This document shows, piece by piece, positions 1 through 8,242 of a stretch of 64,000 bases of DNA. The notes under the pieces are model-generated. The model did no database searches, was not told where the DNA came from, and was given only the letters and a program-made list of their open reading frames with translations. The stretch's first letter is position 1. Each line of letters opens with the position of its first letter. This stretch comes from Tepidanaerobacter syntrophicus (GTDB taxonomy: Bacteria > Bacillota > Thermosediminibacteria > Thermosediminibacterales > Tepidanaerobacteraceae). Position numbers and translations under genes: made by a program. The DNA is taken from contig NZ_DF977001.1 in NCBI RefSeq assembly GCF_001485475.2, positions 372,001 through 436,000 of the forward strand, written 5' to 3'.

Positions 1-1010
1 ACCGCAGCTGAAGTATCCATAAACATTCCCACGATTAACAAAATAACTACAATCAACAATGTGGCTATAATCGGGTTTGAAGAAATTGAAAGCATCCCAG
101 CGGCTACTGCTTCGGGTATTCTTTCCAACGACATGATTGTTCCAAAGGTTGTTGCTGTCCCGATCACTATAAGAATAGTTGCTGAACTTCCAGCTGCATT
201 ACATAGAATTGTGAATAAATCTGATAGTTTTACTTCTCGATATATGAATACACTTACAAAAAGTGAGTAGAAAACAGCAACCACTGCAGCTTCTGTTGGT
301 GTAAAAATACCGCCGTAAATTCCACCTAGAATTATAATCGGAACAAGTATTGCCCAGATAGCTTCTATAAAAGAAGACTTCAAACGTTTTAAGGAGAAGG
401 GTTCTTGATTTCCACGATATCCTATTTTTTTTGAATAGAAATAGACATAGATACATAAGCAGATTCCGATAAAAACGCCTGGTATCATACCGCCTTTAAA
501 CAAGTCGCCTATGGAAGTTCCTGAGCCTACGCCAAAGAGCACCAAAGGGATACTTGGAGGTATGATTATTCCAAGAGCGCCGGCTGTAGCTAATAATACT
601 GTAGTAAACCGGCTGTCATATCCCTCGCTAATCATCATTGGAATCATCATTCCGCCAACTGCTGCAACTGTTGCCGGTCCTGAACCAGAAATAGCTGCAA
701 AAAATATACATGTAATTACCGCAGCCATGGCCGTCCCACCATAGAAACGTCCAACGAAAACATTGATAAAATTAAATAATCTGCGTGAAATTCCACCTTT
801 TCCCATTAGTTCGCCAGCAAGAACAAAGAAAGGTATTGCCATAAGTGCAAAACTATCTGTCGAAGTTACAAGGCCTTGCGCAATAAAGGTTAGTGTTAAG
901 CTTGGTGAGAAAAGCGCAACAACAATACAAGCTAAACCCATTGCAAAAGCAATGGGTACTTTCAGCGCAATTAATAGCGCAAAAGTTCCAAATAATAAAA
1001 ATGTAACCAT
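1..1010 (-). CDS. dctM: TRAP transporter large permease (DctM type), cut by left edge
   Basis: Large membrane subunit of a tripartite ATP-independent periplasmic (TRAP) transporter, which couples Na+ or H+ entry to uptake of an organic anion. Reading the minus strand from an ATG at 1010 gives 336 uninterrupted, highly hydrophobic residues with typical DctM motifs (GSGPATVAAVGG at about 110, and a GGIFTPTEAAVVA-like segment near 270). The C-terminus lies beyond the left edge. AGGAGGAG precedes the ATG, and the gene starts 11 bp after the small permease ends, so the two are co-translated. The substrate cannot be read from the permease; the linked sugar-metabolism genes suggest a sugar acid or related anion. 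Confidence 0.93.
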   Translation of the reverse strand, partial: MVTFLLFGTFALLIALKVPIAFAMGLACIVVALFSPSLTLTFIAQGLVTSTDSFALMAIPFFVLAGELMGKGGISRRLFNFINVFVGRFYGGTAMAAVITCIFFAAISGSGPATVAAVGGMMIPMMISEGYDSRFTTVLLATAGALGIIIPPSIPLVLFGVGSGTSIGDLFKGGMIPGVFIGICLCIYVYFYSKKIGYRGNQEPFSLKRLKSSFIEAIWAILVPIIILGGIYGGIFTPTEAAVVAVFYSLFVSVFIYREVKLSDLFTILCNAAGSSATILIVIGTATTFGTIMSLERIPEAVAAGMLSISSNPIIATLLIVVILLIVGMFMDTSAA

Positions 1011-1021
1011 ATTAACTCCTC

Positions 1022-1504
1022 CTAATCCAATTTATCGGCCTGGCAGATATACTTATATTTAATTATATTTGTTTGTATCAGTCGGATAATAGAAAGTCCA
1101 AAACCAACCACAGGTGCAAGATATACATATCTCATAGGAATACCTAATGCGGCTGAAGTACGAGTTGCACGGAATACAATGTCAAGTCCAAAATAAGTCA
1201 TAATCAACATAAAAATTAATAGAAATAAATCAGCAAGCATATCAGTTATTAAGTTTCCTTTTTTATCAAATAACGAATCTAAAGCATCTACTTTTAAATG
1301 CATTTTCATCTTTATTCCATAACTTACTCCTACATAAGTCATCCAGATAAATAAGTATCGTGCCAATTCTTCAGACCACGTTAAAGAGTTTCGAAAAATG
1401 AAGCGCATAATAACTTGAAGAAAAACGATTATTGAAGTTGAACTTAGTAAAATAACAAGAAGCCATTCTTCCAAATGATCATCGAGCCATTTTAATGCCC
1501 TCAT
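1022..1504 (-). CDS. dctQ: TRAP transporter small permease (DctQ type)
   Basis: Small four-helix membrane subunit of the TRAP transporter, 160 residues, normal for the family. The motif TWSEELARYLFIW in the second quarter is the DctQ signature. The ATG at 1504 (MRALKW) is chosen over upstream in-frame starts because TAGGAGGG stands just before it and because longer versions would run into dctP. It lies between dctP (10 bp upstream) and dctM (11 bp downstream). Confidence 0.9.
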   Translation of the reverse strand: MRALKWLDDHLEEWLLVILLSSTSIIVFLQVIMRFIFRNSLTWSEELARYLFIWMTYVGVSYGIKMKMHLKVDALDSLFDKKGNLITDMLADLFLLIFMLIMTYFGLDIVFRATRTSAALGIPMRYVYLAPVVGFGLSIIRLIQTNIIKYKYICQADKLD

Positions 1505-1514
1505 AATAACCCTC

Positions 1515-2507
1515 CTAACTTTTTGCTGCTTTAAGAATGCGATCAATAATCTCTTGACCATGAATTCGAGCAAACCATTCGTATACAGGACCAACTTTTT
1601 CTTTAAAGGGTTCCGTATCCACCTCAATCACTTTCATTCCATCTGCAACTAATTCATCTATCATTTGCTGTTCCCTCTCGCGCAGCAGTTGACGGTGAAA
1701 TTCCGCACTTTCCTGGGCTGATTTCTGAATAATTTCTTGATACTCTTTGGAAAGTGATTGAAAAAATTCATCACTAATAATAAGATGAACAGGCATATAT
1801 TGGTGATTTGTCATAATCAAGTAATCTTGCACTTCTTGAAACTTATTCGTATAAGCATTGGCAACTGGATTTTCCTGTGCATCCACCGTGCCTTGTTGCA
1901 AAGCAGTATAAAGCTCGCCAAAGCCCATGGGTGTTGGATTTGCGCCAAGTGCATTAAACACCTGAATTGACATGGGAAATTCTGGTGTACGGATTTTTAA
2001 ACCTTTTAAATCTTCTGGTGAATATATTGGACGATTTGAAGTAATTTGGCGGAATCCATTTTCAAAGTAAGCGAGTATTCTCAAATTATTATCTAAATAT
2101 GTATCCGCTACTTTACGACCAATCTCTCCATCTAATGTAGCCCATGCCTCCTCATAACTATCAAAAAGGTATGGTAGTTCAAAAACGCTGATTAAAGATC
2201 CATATTGATTAGTCGAGCTAGTTGCTACCATTTCCAAATCGTCAAAGGAAACGCTTTCTGTTAATGTAGCTTCATTTCCTAATAATCCTTGTGGATAGAT
2301 TTCTACTCTAATTTCTCCGTTCGAACGCTCTTCCACCAATTCTTTAAAATGGGTTAAGGCAATGTGGCGCTCATTAACCACTGGTTGGTCATGGCCTATA
2401 CGAATCAGGATTGTTTTGTCATCTTCTTTTTGTGTAAAGAAAACAAAGACGAGAGAAAAACCTAACACAAACAAAAGACTAATGACTATACCCCGCATGT
2501 ATTTCAT
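1515..2507 (-). CDS. dctP: TRAP transporter solute-binding protein (DctP family)
   Basis: Extracytoplasmic receptor of the TRAP system, 330 residues. Residues 5-25 form a signal peptide/anchor without a lipobox, followed by a DctP fold with the family segment ALQQGTVDAQENP near residue 200. DctP proteins bind carboxylate-bearing ligands through a conserved Arg, and an IRTPEFPM segment near 170 fits that region. The leader is odd: the AAGGAG ribosome site is about 30 nt from the ATG, with a 20-nt hairpin between them (see separate entry). An in-frame ATG four codons in is an alternative start. Confidence 0.93.
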   Translation of the reverse strand: MKYMRGIVISLLFVLGFSLVFVFFTQKEDDKTILIRIGHDQPVVNERHIALTHFKELVEERSNGEIRVEIYPQGLLGNEATLTESVSFDDLEMVATSSTNQYGSLISVFELPYLFDSYEEAWATLDGEIGRKVADTYLDNNLRILAYFENGFRQITSNRPIYSPEDLKGLKIRTPEFPMSIQVFNALGANPTPMGFGELYTALQQGTVDAQENPVANAYTNKFQEVQDYLIMTNHQYMPVHLIISDEFFQSLSKEYQEIIQKSAQESAEFHRQLLREREQQMIDELVADGMKVIEVDTEPFKEKVGPVYEWFARIHGQEIIDRILKAAKS

Positions 2508-2517
2508 TGTTTTTTAC

Positions 2518-2546
2518 GTCGAGTAGACAGCCTCGACACTCCTTTC
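2518..2546 (-). promoter_or_regulatory. Hairpin between SD and start codon of dctP
   Basis: Read on the minus strand, a GAAAGGAG ribosome site is followed by GTCGAG, an 8-nt loop and CTCGAC, a perfect 6-bp stem, then exactly 10 nt before the ATG. The same arrangement occurs before the short-chain dehydrogenase gene at 4537-4565, with two mismatches in 29 nt. If the stem folds, the SD would come within normal reach of the start codon. Function is inferred. Confidence 0.6.
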
Positions 2547-2665
2547 TAAATATTTTAATCAGTATCAGGTATCTTTCGTATGCAGAAGAGACTACTGAAA
2601 AAATTGATTCATGGTTTTTTAACTCACATTTCAAATTATACTTCGATGCTCTTCTTTTTTAAAAA

Positions 2666-3556
2666 TTACTTCATTTCATCACAGGTAAAATTGGCTAATT
2701 TTTCATAGTAAATTAGCAACCCGCTATGATCCGTTCGCTCATGACCGTGAGCAATCAGCGAACGAAACATTTCCAGAACCTGAGTCGTCAAAGGAAGAGG
2801 AGCATTGATTTCTTTACCGGCATCAATAACATTTTGTAAATCTTTTGCATTTATAGAAATAGGACCACCCGGCTGAAAATTTCTTTTTACTATTTTGGGA
2901 ATTTTTGCATCTAGCACGGCGCTTCCGGCAGCTCCCCCACGGACTGCTTCATACATTTTAGTAATATCAATATCTGCCATTTCGGCAAAAGTCACAGCTT
3001 CTGCCATAGCAGCCATATTAACATTTACCATAATCTGATTAGCTAACTTTACCGTTGTACCAGCACCATTGGAACCAACATGAATAATATCTCTTCCAAC
3101 TGCTTGTAATACAGGAAATGCTTTTTTAAAAGCTTTATCTTCTCCGCCTACCATTATGGAAAGTGTTCTCGATATCGCACCATCTTCACCACCAGATACC
3201 GGAGCATCTACCATGTCAATTCCTTTTTTCCTTAGGGTATCAGCAATCCTTTTTGAAACCACAGGCGAAATTGAACTAGTATCAATTAGTAAGGTATTTT
3301 CTTTCGCATGGCTGATAATTCCGTTTTCACCGAGAACTACTTCTTCCACGTGGGATGAATTAGGCAACATAGTAAAAAACACTTCACTTTTTTCTGCTAA
3401 TTCCGAAACACTTTTTGAGGCTATAGCACCATATTTTTCAACTGCTTCTACTGCCTTTCGATTAATGTCATATACTCTTAACGAATGCCCTGCCTTGATA
3501 AGGTTGTAAACCATTGGTCTTCCCATAATGCCTAGCCCTATAAAACCAATTCTCAT
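2666..3556 (-). CDS. NAD(P)-dependent 3-hydroxyisobutyrate dehydrogenase-family reductase
   Basis: A 296-residue beta-hydroxyacid dehydrogenase of the HIBADH/tartronate-semialdehyde reductase/YihU group. It opens with the Rossmann motif GFIGLGIMGRP, carries the substrate-loop motif DAPVSGG near residue 118, and has the catalytic Lys in VKLANQ near residue 170. The ATG at 3556 follows CAAGGAGGG, so a longer ORF beginning nine codons earlier is not used. Family members reduce semialdehydes such as tartronate semialdehyde or sulfolactaldehyde. The neighbours (transketolase, SDR, TRAP) suggest reduction or oxidation of a short hydroxyacid from the imported compound. Exact substrate unknown. Confidence 0.9.
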   Translation of the reverse strand: MRIGFIGLGIMGRPMVYNLIKAGHSLRVYDINRKAVEAVEKYGAIASKSVSELAEKSEVFFTMLPNSSHVEEVVLGENGIISHAKENTLLIDTSSISPVVSKRIADTLRKKGIDMVDAPVSGGEDGAISRTLSIMVGGEDKAFKKAFPVLQAVGRDIIHVGSNGAGTTVKLANQIMVNVNMAAMAEAVTFAEMADIDITKMYEAVRGGAAGSAVLDAKIPKIVKRNFQPGGPISINAKDLQNVIDAGKEINAPLPLTTQVLEMFRSLIAHGHERTDHSGLLIYYEKLANFTCDEMK

Positions 3557-3727
3557 GATTTCCCTCCTTGTTGCAAAAATCATTCACTATATTTTTCAAT
3601 TCCTTGTTAATGCGCATACCTTTTTCAATTTTGATTAGCCTGTATATTTTGAATAATAATGATAACTTTTAGAGGCACATAATGCAAAAAGTTTATTTTG
3701 TCACGAATTCAGGTAAAAGCGGATTAA

Positions 3728-3758
3728 GCCTTAGGACATTTCGTTAGCTGCCTAAGGC
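3728..3758. repeat. Inverted repeat downstream of the SDR gene
   Basis: GCCTTAGG and CCTAAGGC form a perfect 8-bp stem with a 15-nt loop just after the stop of the short-chain dehydrogenase gene. No T-run follows on the minus strand, so it is more likely an mRNA processing or stability element than a strong terminator. Confidence 0.4.
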
Positions 3759-3767
3759 CTAGTATTT

Positions 3768-4526
3768 TTAATCCATATGTTGCCCACCATTAATATCTAT
3801 ATCTTCACCAGTTATATATGATGCTTCTTCTGACGCTAAAAAAGCAATTGTTGACGCGATTTCCTGAGTTTCTCCTGGTCTTCCTATGGGAATTCCGGCA
3901 ATAATATTGTCTGCCTGTTCTTTTGAAAGAGATTTCCATATCTCTGTATTAATCAAGCCTGGCGCAACACAGTTTACGGTAATACCATCTTGGGCCACTT
4001 CCCGTGCAAGATTTTTAGAAAATCCTAATACTGCAGCCTTTGATGCAGAATAATGCGCGCCGCCAAATATACCTCCGCCTCTTTTTGCAGAAACGGATGA
4101 CAGACTTATAATTCTACCATATTTTTGTTTTTTCATTGGTCGTAAACATGCTTGTGTAATTAAGAACAATCCATACATATTGACACTGAAAATTCTTTTC
4201 ATGTCATCAAGGGTCATATCTTCTACAGTAACTTTTTGTGAGATTCCCGCATTATTCACTAAAATATCAATTCGTCCAAATTTGTCTAAAACATCTTCTA
4301 TTAATGTATCGACAAAGCTTTTGTCTGTAAGATCTCCAGCAACGCCATAGGCTTTTCCACCATTTTCCTCAATGAAGTTAACATTCTTCTTAACGCCGTC
4401 TTCATTAATATCTGTAATAACAACGGTTGCCCCTTGATTCGCTAATGTAGAAGCAATCGTTTTTCCAATACCTTTTTCAGAACCACTTCCAGTAATTATT
4501 GCGACTTTATTATTTAATTCAAACAT
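3768..4526 (-). CDS. Short-chain dehydrogenase/reductase (classical SDR)
   Basis: Cytoplasmic NAD(P)-dependent oxidoreductase of 252 residues, the usual SDR length. Visible are the cofactor loop TGSGSEKGIGK (12-22), NNAG (91-94), a serine pair at 143-144 and the catalytic YSASK (Tyr159, Lys163), ending with an ITGEDIDINGG-type C-terminus. FabG and polyol/sugar-alcohol dehydrogenases share this pattern, but its place in a transketolase/TRAP operon argues for a catabolic ketose, polyol or sugar-acid substrate. Translation appears to depend on the hairpin-spaced ribosome site at 4537-4565. Confidence 0.92.
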   Translation of the reverse strand: MFELNNKVAIITGSGSEKGIGKTIASTLANQGATVVITDINEDGVKKNVNFIEENGGKAYGVAGDLTDKSFVDTLIEDVLDKFGRIDILVNNAGISQKVTVEDMTLDDMKRIFSVNMYGLFLITQACLRPMKKQKYGRIISLSSVSAKRGGGIFGGAHYSASKAAVLGFSKNLAREVAQDGITVNCVAPGLINTEIWKSLSKEQADNIIAGIPIGRPGETQEIASTIAFLASEEASYITGEDIDINGGQHMD

Positions 4527-4536
4527 GTATAGTCTG

Positions 4537-4565
4537 GTCGAGTAGACAGTCTCGACTCTCCTTTC
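4537..4565 (-). promoter_or_regulatory. Hairpin between SD and start codon of the SDR gene
   Basis: Second copy of the dctP leader element. GAAAGGAG is followed by GTCGAG, an 8-nt loop and CTCGAC, then exactly 10 nt (CAGACTATAC) before the ATG at 4526. No other well-placed ribosome site lies near this start. Confidence 0.6.
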
Positions 4566-4586
4566 ATCGTTAATTTATATTTGCAT

Positions 4587-4653
4587 CGCAAAGGGACTGC
4601 CTACTATCCCTTGCGGAACCGTACATGCGGTTTTTCACATGTAAGCAATGCTC
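4587..4653 (-). other. Possible relic of a group II intron 3' end (domain V/VI-like)
   Basis: On the minus strand GAGC, about 30 nt, then CGCATGTACGGTTC resemble the two strands of group II intron domain V, although the 5' strand is a poor match and the element is 38 nt instead of about 34. It is followed at once by a second hairpin (CGCAAGGGA paired with TCCCTTTGCG, 4587-4615) where domain VI would lie. No intron-encoded protein or other domains are present. This is a weak structural resemblance only. Confidence 0.35.
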
Positions 4654-4700
4654 TCATTTATCATGCCTATTGCTATTCTTTGAGCTTTTTTCTTGTATGA

Positions 4701-5645
4701 TTAAAGCAATTGTTTTGCATTCATTATTATGTTTTCTACTGTAATTCCATTTAATTCTAACAGCTTTTCGTAAGGGGCAGATTGACCAAATTGATCTTGA
4801 ATGCCAATTCTTCTTACCTTGCCTTTACCGGCTTCTGCAACAACTTCACAAACTGCGCTTCCTAGACCATTTATTACATTATGATCTTCTACTGTTATAA
4901 TTCTACCAATATCCACACAGTCTAAAACAGCTTGTTTATCAAGTGGCTTAATCGTATGCATATCTAGTAATTTTACAGAAACTCCTTCTTCTTCTAATTG
5001 ATTTGCTGCCTCAATAGCAAGGCAAACTGTATCGCCATTTGCGATAATTGCTACATCCTTGCCTTGTTTTAATTCCTTAGCTTTTCCTATGACAAATTCT
5101 TCATCTTCATCGTATATAACAGGTACTGCATCTCTTGTAAAGCGTAAATACACTGGGCCATAAATTTCTGCCGCTTGTCTTACAAGCTTTCTTGTAGAGT
5201 AATAATCAGCTCCCATTACTACTGTCATATTTGGAATTGTTCTTAATACTCCCATGTCCTCAATTCCTTGATGGCTGCCTCCGTCATTTGCAGGAGTCAA
5301 TCCTCCATGAGAACACGCAATTTTTACGTTTAAATTGGGATAGCAGATTTCTTGTCGGATTTGTTCCGCCATTCTTAAAGATCCAAATACCGCGTATGTG
5401 CTAATAAAAGGAATTTTTCCAGTAGTTGCTAATCCCGCTGCAACTCCCGCACCATTTTGCTCCGCAATACCAACATTAATATGCTGTTTGGGAAGTTGCT
5501 TTTGGAATTCAGTAGTTTTGCAAGACTTTCCTATGTCGATATCCAGGACCATAATGTTTTTATTTTCTTTTCCTAGTTTAACGATTTCGTCACCAAAACC
5601 TTGCCGAGTAGCAATCTTTTTCATATCGTCTTTTTTCACGCTCAT
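4701..5645 (-). CDS. Transketolase, C-terminal subunit (split transketolase)
   Basis: Second half (314 residues) of a two-subunit transketolase: the pyrimidine-binding domain of the TPP site (about 10-180, with the GIAEQNGAGVAAG motif carrying the catalytic Glu) plus the C-terminal transketolase domain. The ATG at 5645 (MSVKKD) follows GTAGGAGG, which overlaps the stop of the first subunit; the longer reading into the upstream gene is rejected. Split transketolases are common in Firmicutes, for pentose-phosphate interconversion or for specialised catabolism in sugar operons. The linked transporter and reductases favour the second role. Confidence 0.93.
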   Translation of the reverse strand: MSVKKDDMKKIATRQGFGDEIVKLGKENKNIMVLDIDIGKSCKTTEFQKQLPKQHINVGIAEQNGAGVAAGLATTGKIPFISTYAVFGSLRMAEQIRQEICYPNLNVKIACSHGGLTPANDGGSHQGIEDMGVLRTIPNMTVVMGADYYSTRKLVRQAAEIYGPVYLRFTRDAVPVIYDEDEEFVIGKAKELKQGKDVAIIANGDTVCLAIEAANQLEEEGVSVKLLDMHTIKPLDKQAVLDCVDIGRIITVEDHNVINGLGSAVCEVVAEAGKGKVRRIGIQDQFGQSAPYEKLLELNGITVENIIMNAKQLL

Positions 5646-5655
5646 TTCAAGCCTC

Positions 5656-6489
5656 CTACTGTACTGATGCACGAAGTTCCTTCATTGCTTGTTCATATTC
5701 TTCATCATTTGGAGCAACTCCATGCCAGTTACATTTATTTTCCATAAAGGATACACCCTTACCTTTAACCGTATCCAAAACGATACATTTTGGCTTTCCA
5801 TTTTTTTGTCCACGAACAAAATCAAGAACACTGACGATTTGTTCCATAGAATGTCCATCAATACGCTGTGTTTCAAAACCAAATGCGCGGAATTTATCTT
5901 CGAAATCTTGTGTAGGCATTATTTCATCTGTAGTACCATCTAATTGAAGGCCATTGTTATCAACAAAAACCACTAGATTATCAAGTTTATATTTAGCGGC
6001 TGTTTGGACAGCTTCCCATATTTGACCTTCATTACATTCTCCATCACCAACCATCACAAACACACGATAATTCTTTTCATCAATTTTTCCAGCAATAGCC
6101 ATTCCAACGCCGCAGGATAAACCTTGACCAAGTGAACCTGTAGAAATGTCAATTCCTGGGCATTTCTTCATGTCAGGATGGCCTTGGAATGGAGATCCAT
6201 ATTCCCTTAACTTGTGGATAGTTTCATAAGGCACGTATCCCAACATTGCAAGGGCGGCATATTGAGCGGGACACGCATGTCCTTTTGATAGCACAAATCG
6301 ATCACGGTCTTCCCATCGAGGATTTTTAGGATCAATGTTCATCTCTTTAAAATAAAGCGCTGTCACCACATCAGCTGCAGAGAAAGATCCTCCCGGATGT
6401 CCCGATTGAGCTTCATAAATCATCGTCAATACCGTTTGTCTTAGTTCTGCTGCCTTTTGTTTTAGTTCTTCAATGCTAATATTTTTCAA
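5656..6489 (-). CDS. Transketolase, N-terminal subunit (TPP-binding)
   Basis: First half (277 residues) of the split transketolase, binding thiamine diphosphate and Mg2+. The TPP motif is clear: GDGECNEGQIWEA followed about 20 residues later by VDNNG; histidines in SGHPGG and KGHACPAQY are conserved active-site positions. The start is taken as TTG at 6489, because GAAGGTGA lies five bases upstream. The in-frame GTG at 6498 is itself part of that ribosome site and is unlikely. The C-terminal subunit begins 10 bp after the stop. Confidence 0.93.
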   Translation of the reverse strand: MKNISIEELKQKAAELRQTVLTMIYEAQSGHPGGSFSAADVVTALYFKEMNIDPKNPRWEDRDRFVLSKGHACPAQYAALAMLGYVPYETIHKLREYGSPFQGHPDMKKCPGIDISTGSLGQGLSCGVGMAIAGKIDEKNYRVFVMVGDGECNEGQIWEAVQTAAKYKLDNLVVFVDNNGLQLDGTTDEIMPTQDFEDKFRAFGFETQRIDGHSMEQIVSVLDFVRGQKNGKPKCIVLDTVKGKGVSFMENKCNWHGVAPNDEEYEQAMKELRASVQ

Positions 6490-6601
6490 GATATTCACCT
6501 TCTTTAAATTTATATTTGTTGTTAGAAATGAAAATCTATAATGCCTAATTTTGGTATCAACATTTAAAACTTATGTACTTGAAAGTTAAAGCTTATATGT
6601 A

Positions 6602-6615
6602 TTTATACGATTAAC
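6602..6615. promoter_or_regulatory. Candidate LacI-type operator O2 (tkt leader)
   Basis: TTTATACGATTAAC shares the half-site CGATTAAC with the two other candidate operators. It lies about 65 nt downstream of the predicted tkt transcription start. The left half is degenerate, so this may be an auxiliary site. Confidence 0.45.
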
Positions 6616-6659
6616 TATGTTACATAAATTATCAGTGTATTATCTGTATATATCAATTG

Positions 6660-6673
6660 GTTAATCGTTTTAC
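6660..6673. promoter_or_regulatory. Candidate LacI-type operator O1 (tkt promoter)
   Basis: GTTAATCGTTTTAC is an imperfect palindrome centred on CG, as in LacI/GalR operators. It begins about 7 nt downstream of the predicted transcription start, a position where a bound repressor blocks RNA polymerase. Confidence 0.6.
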
Positions 6674-6686
6674 TTTTTTGTTTTTA

Positions 6687-6715
6687 ATATTATCATGTAA
6701 ATATTTTGTTGTCAA
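6687..6715 (-). promoter_or_regulatory. Sigma-A promoter of the tkt/TRAP operon
   Basis: On the minus strand TTGACA (6715-6710) and TAATAT (6692-6687) are separated by 17 bp. Transcription would start near 6680 and run into the transketolase genes. Confidence 0.7.
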
Positions 6716-7223
6716 TAGTTATTTAAAAAATTTAATTAAATTCTCAACTTTCCCACCTATAAAATAGGCTTGAACCTTGAAAAAATCATATAGAAACGCA
6801 CTTTGAAATAAAAAAACCTCCATGCAATGGTAAAATCGAATTAGAACAACCCAATAATACCAATTGCTAAGGAGGTTTCTCATGGCAAGTATTGCCCTTG
6901 TCTGCTGACTAGACAGGAAATTTCAGGTGTGGCCCTTAACTATACTTTGCGGTATGAGCGGTATTCCAATAAGAAAGTTGAACAAAGTAAATTATAATAG
7001 GACTTCTGCTATTTCGTTCACAATAAGCGCAGAAAAAAATAGGAGACAATAAAAGAATAGTAGTTGGGCAAAATTAAAAACCGTAGAAGGGAAAAGCTTG
7101 TTGGTAGTGGCTATAACACCATAATTAATGGTGTTATAGAAGTGATGAGAATGACGGTCTTTTGATAAATAGTTACATGATTCTATTTACCAATTGGAAT
7201 AAAATATTCAGCCTTGATTACAA
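6716..7223. other. Intergenic region with palindromes and possible IS remnant
   Basis: No intact gene. An imperfect inverted repeat (AAACCTCC at 6814-6821 against GGAGGTTT at 6871-6878, extending to about 17 bp per arm) is followed by a short broken reading frame on the plus strand, roughly 6850-7000. A perfect 12-bp inverted repeat (7111-7122 and 7128-7139) lies before the lacI stop. It could be the remains of a small insertion sequence; no transposase motif could be confirmed. Confidence 0.35.
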
Positions 7224-8228
7224 TTAACAACCGCATGAATTTCTCACTATTAAAGAAGAAGGCAGTTGTATATGGGTCATATAATCAGGATTGTGGATTT
7301 TGTTTATCAATACATCGAACGCTGTTCTCCCTATGGTTCTTGCAGGAAGGATGATATTTGTCACAGGTGGTTCAATAATGACTGCAGATGGGAAATCGCC
7401 AAATCCGATAATGGCTAAATCATCGGGTATTCTCAATTGCATTTCTTTAATTTTTCCAATGGCGCCTACTGTCATTAGATCTGTTTGGGTAAAAAGAGCT
7501 GTAATATCTTTTTCGCGGCTTAATAAATTAGCTACAGCATCTGCACCGCCTTTAACTGTTCCGTAACCTCTTTCCAAACATCCTTCGCAAAAAGGAATAT
7601 CGAATTGTTTTAAAGCATCTTTATATCCTCTTAATCTTTCTTCTGTTGTTGAAACATTCAGAACAGAATATATAAATCCAATCTTTTTATGGCCATGTCT
7701 CAATAGATGGGTAGTTGCATCAAAGCCAAGCTGATAATTATCGCCAGATACTATGGGGATGTTTTTTATTTTTTTATCAAAACGATTTACCATAACCACG
7801 GGAAACTTATAATTTGTATATTTATTTAAATAGCTGATATCACCAGAAGTAGGCGATAAAATAATTCCATCAACTAAATTAGAATGCAATAGATTAATGG
7901 ATTCTTCTTCATATTTTTCATCTTCTTTGGTGTTTACCAAAAGAAGATTATATCCCATTTCTCTCGCGCGCTCTTCTACACCAAAAATCATATCATTTAC
8001 AAAATTATCAGGCAAACTTGATACAATCAAGCCGGCAGTTTTTGTCTTTTTTTTGCGTAAATTTTTTGCTGATGAATCAGGAACATAATTATACTTTTCT
8101 ATGCTCTTTAGCACTCTTTCGCTTGTTTCCTTAGAAATATTTTTTGTACCGTTTATGACATGAGAAACAGTCGCCACAGAAACTCCGGCTTCTCGAGCAA
8201 TATCCTTCATTGTAATCCTGTTTTTCAA
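7224..8228 (-). CDS. LacI/GalR-family transcriptional repressor
   Basis: A 334-residue regulator with an N-terminal LacI helix-turn-helix (ITMKDIAREAGVSVATVSHV with hinge NGTKNISKETSERV) and a periplasmic-binding-protein-like effector domain (about 60-330). A TTG at 8228 is preferred: GGAGGTGA precedes it by five bases, and the upstream GTG at 8237 lies inside that ribosome site. It lies upstream of the tkt/TRAP operon in the same orientation, with its own promoter. Matching palindromes downstream of both promoters suggest it represses itself and the operon, with a sugar-like inducer. Confidence 0.92.
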   Translation of the reverse strand: MKNRITMKDIAREAGVSVATVSHVINGTKNISKETSERVLKSIEKYNYVPDSSAKNLRKKKTKTAGLIVSSLPDNFVNDMIFGVEERAREMGYNLLLVNTKEDEKYEEESINLLHSNLVDGIILSPTSGDISYLNKYTNYKFPVVMVNRFDKKIKNIPIVSGDNYQLGFDATTHLLRHGHKKIGFIYSVLNVSTTEERLRGYKDALKQFDIPFCEGCLERGYGTVKGGADAVANLLSREKDITALFTQTDLMTVGAIGKIKEMQLRIPDDLAIIGFGDFPSAVIIEPPVTNIILPARTIGRTAFDVLINKIHNPDYMTHIQLPSSLIVRNSCGC

Positions 8229-8242
8229 AATAATCACCTCCA

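Noticed and set aside
4587-4653. A complete, active group II intron
   Set aside because: Only domain V/VI-like elements can be seen; no reverse transcriptase or other domains.
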